From Planctomycetota bacterium (lineage in GTDB: Bacteria; Planctomycetota; Phycisphaerae; WQYP01), in the NCBI GenBank assembly GCA_021828925.1, contig JAJZCT010000120.1:1-8491 (forward strand): a stretch of DNA of 8,491 nucleotides. Reading direction: 5' to 3'. Each line of letters begins with the position of its first letter. Position 1 is the stretch's first letter. A program made the position numbers and the translations under genes. This document shows, one piece after another, positions 7,356 to 8,491 of this stretch. The notes under the pieces are model-generated. The model worked only from the letters and a program-made list of their open reading frames with translations, ran no database searches and was not told the DNA's origin.

Positions 7356-7774
7356 AACTTGTGCTCGACACAGATGTGGTGGTTGCCGCCATGCGCAGCC
7401 CGCGGGGGGCCTCAGCGGCGATCCTGCGGGCGGCGCGGTCTGGCCGCATTATATTAGCTGCAAGCGTGCCCTTAGCCTTGGAATACGAGGCCGTGTGCCG
7501 CCAATCCGAGCATCTCCGGGCCTCCGGGCTTGCGGACCGGGAGGCTGACATATTCTTGTCCGCGGTTATTGCTATGGTCGAGCCCGTAAAGACGCACTTT
7601 CTCTGGCGGCCGCAGCTTCGCGATCCGGGTGATGAGATGGTTCTTGAAGCCGCAGTGAACGGCGCTGCTGACGCGCTGGTGACGTTCAATCGGCGGGATT
7701 TTGGGGATACAGCGGCCCGGTTCGCAATTGAGTTACTGCTTCCGAGGGAAGCGATTGAAAGGATCCTATCATGA
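7352..7774 (+). CDS. PIN-domain ribonuclease toxin (COG1569-like type II TA toxin)
   Basis: This 140-residue protein spans a single PIN domain, a metal-dependent RNase fold used by many toxins. The N-terminal strand reads VKLVLDTDVVVAAMRSP, with D6 the first catalytic acid; the family usually has DTN where this has DTD. Other likely metal ligands are E44 or E46 in LALEYEAV, D91/D94 in RDPGDEMVLEAA, and the region of D107, N113 and D116 in GAADALVTFNRRDF. This order of motifs matches the 'putative toxin component, PIN family' group. GTG at 7352 is chosen because it starts exactly at the first strand and at the predicted transcript end; an in-frame TTG at 7316 would add 12 residues with no homology-like character. 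The stop overlaps the antitoxin start as ATGA. The RNA target is unknown. Confidence 0.85.
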   Translation: MKLVLDTDVVVAAMRSPRGASAAILRAARSGRIILAASVPLALEYEAVCRQSEHLRASGLADREADIFLSAVIAMVEPVKTHFLWRPQLRDPGDEMVLEAAVNGAADALVTFNRRDFGDTAARFAIELLLPREAIERILS

Positions 7775-8034
7775 AACAAGCAAGTACCTACCCTCTGAGA
7801 TTGCCAGCGTCGTTGAAGAAGGCCGTTACGCGGTTGAGCCTCGAGGACCACACCAGTATTAACCAATTTGTGGTCACAGCGGTGGCGGAGAAAGTCTCGG
7901 CCTTTGAGACCGCACGATTCTTTAACGACCGTAAGGCTCGCGCGGACTTTAAAGCCTTTGACCGTATTATGAAGCGGCGCGGCGGCGAAATGCCGCGCTC
8001 CGGGGATGAATTGCCTGAACGGAATCGCCGCTGA
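7771..8034 (+). CDS. Ribbon-helix-helix antitoxin (HicB/CopG-like) paired with the PIN toxin
   Basis: This is an 87-residue protein. Residues 6-12 (TYPLRLP) form the DNA-binding ribbon, about 13-27 the first helix, and about 29-46 (SINQFVVTAVAEKVSAFE) the second helix of a ribbon-helix-helix dimer. The charged tail (about 47-87) probably wraps the toxin active site. Similar proteins are often labelled HicB-family antitoxins although they lack the HicB RNase-like domain. The ATG sits in an ATGA overlap with the toxin stop, so the two are co-translated. AAAGGA about 8 nt upstream is a good ribosome binding site, unlike the toxin, which should favour antitoxin excess. Its likely roles are toxin neutralisation and repression of the promoter at 7316-7344. 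Confidence 0.82.
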   Translation: MKQASTYPLRLPASLKKAVTRLSLEDHTSINQFVVTAVAEKVSAFETARFFNDRKARADFKAFDRIMKRRGGEMPRSGDELPERNRR

Positions 8035-8491
8035 TGTGCGCGAACACACCAGGTAACCATCACCAGCACCAGCACCGTCGCTGCAATTAATCGCGGCCAA
8101 CAAGGGATTCGGATTGGAGCAGTCGCCGCGGATCGTGGTGCACCGCGGGGCGAGGTGCTTAGTGGGTGGGGTTTTCGCGCGGCGTAGCCGGACGCGACAA
8201 ATCAAACAGAAACAAAACGCGGATTTTGCTTTGCAGGAGGCCCCGTGCGCCATACAATGCAAGCACTGAATCAATCGGCTTTTCGGAAAGCTTCTTATGG
8301 TCGCGTGGAATGACACTTTTTCGCAATGCGGGGTTCCGGATTCAGATGGGTCCATCTCCCCGGATGTGATTGAAGGTTTTGATTTCACAAAGAGGTCGGA
8401 AGAGGCACGCGGAGGCTCCGTTGTAAATTTCGGAGTATCGGGATTTCGGGAACTGCCTGACGCTTCGCCATTACGCCGCCGGGAGCCCCGG
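8035..8491. other. Gene-poor right end of the window
   Basis: No convincing gene is seen in about 457 bp. A short run of ACCAGC-type hexamer repeats lies at about 8058-8076. A 5-bp stem GCACC/GGTGC (8140-8144, 8154-8158) follows the antitoxin, but the T-run after it is poor, so I do not call a terminator. The right repeat copy is at 8381-8414. Frames here are short or antisense shadows. Confidence 0.5.
8381..8414 (-). repeat. Right copy of the diverged inverted repeat pair
   Basis: The reverse complement starts CTCCGCGTGCC and ends GTGAAATC. It aligns to 6902-6935 at about 28 of 33 positions with one single-base gap in each copy, in opposite orientation. The distance between the copies is about 1.45 kb and encloses the whole toxin-antitoxin module. 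Confidence 0.5.

Noticed and set aside
7324..8388. Long 354-codon open frame on the minus strand antisense to the toxin-antitoxin pair
   Set aside because: The translation is rich in Ser, Arg, Ala and Cys with no domain pattern, while the plus strand carries two recognisable coupled genes. It is best explained as a shadow frame.

Overview
The window looks like chromosomal DNA from a moderately GC-rich Gram-negative-type bacterium. A Planctomycetota or wider PVC-group origin is my best guess. It rests on the overall look of the SufBCD proteins, a large secreted clan GH-A glycosidase with several beta-sandwich domains, and long gene-poor spacers with decayed repeats. It is an inference, not a demonstrated assignment.

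Positions 1-3628 hold a leftward sufB-sufC-sufD operon for Fe-S cluster assembly. sufD runs off the left edge after 398 codons. SufB and SufD keep the residues needed for scaffold function, and SufC has a complete set of ABC ATPase motifs. A strong sigma70-like promoter (TTGACA, 17 nt, TAACAT on the minus strand) precedes sufB. A perfect 9+9 bp palindrome abuts and slightly overlaps its -35 box, which suggests a dedicated repressor that is not encoded in the window.

Positions 3629-4082 are a divergent spacer with no convincing gene. Positions 4083-6593 encode an 836-residue exported glycoside hydrolase. It has an N-terminal signal peptide, an Ig-like domain, a TIM barrel with clan GH-A acid/base (E260) and nucleophile (E356) signatures, and three further beta-rich segments.

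Positions 6594-7315 are gene-poor. At 7352-8034 lies a compact type II toxin-antitoxin module: a PIN-domain RNase toxin followed, with a 4-base ATGA overlap, by a ribbon-helix-helix antitoxin. Its predicted promoter ends directly at the toxin GTG, so the toxin message may be leaderless, and nested palindromes fill the promoter spacer and -10 box. The antitoxin, by contrast, has a good Shine-Dalgarno sequence. A 34-nt sequence at 6902-6935 recurs in inverted, diverged form at 8381-8414 and brackets the module.

The three gene blocks appear functionally independent: housekeeping Fe-S assembly, extracellular carbohydrate processing and a toxin-antitoxin module. I do not see a clearly new system. 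The most informative non-coding signals are the two promoter/operator architectures and the inverted repeat pair.
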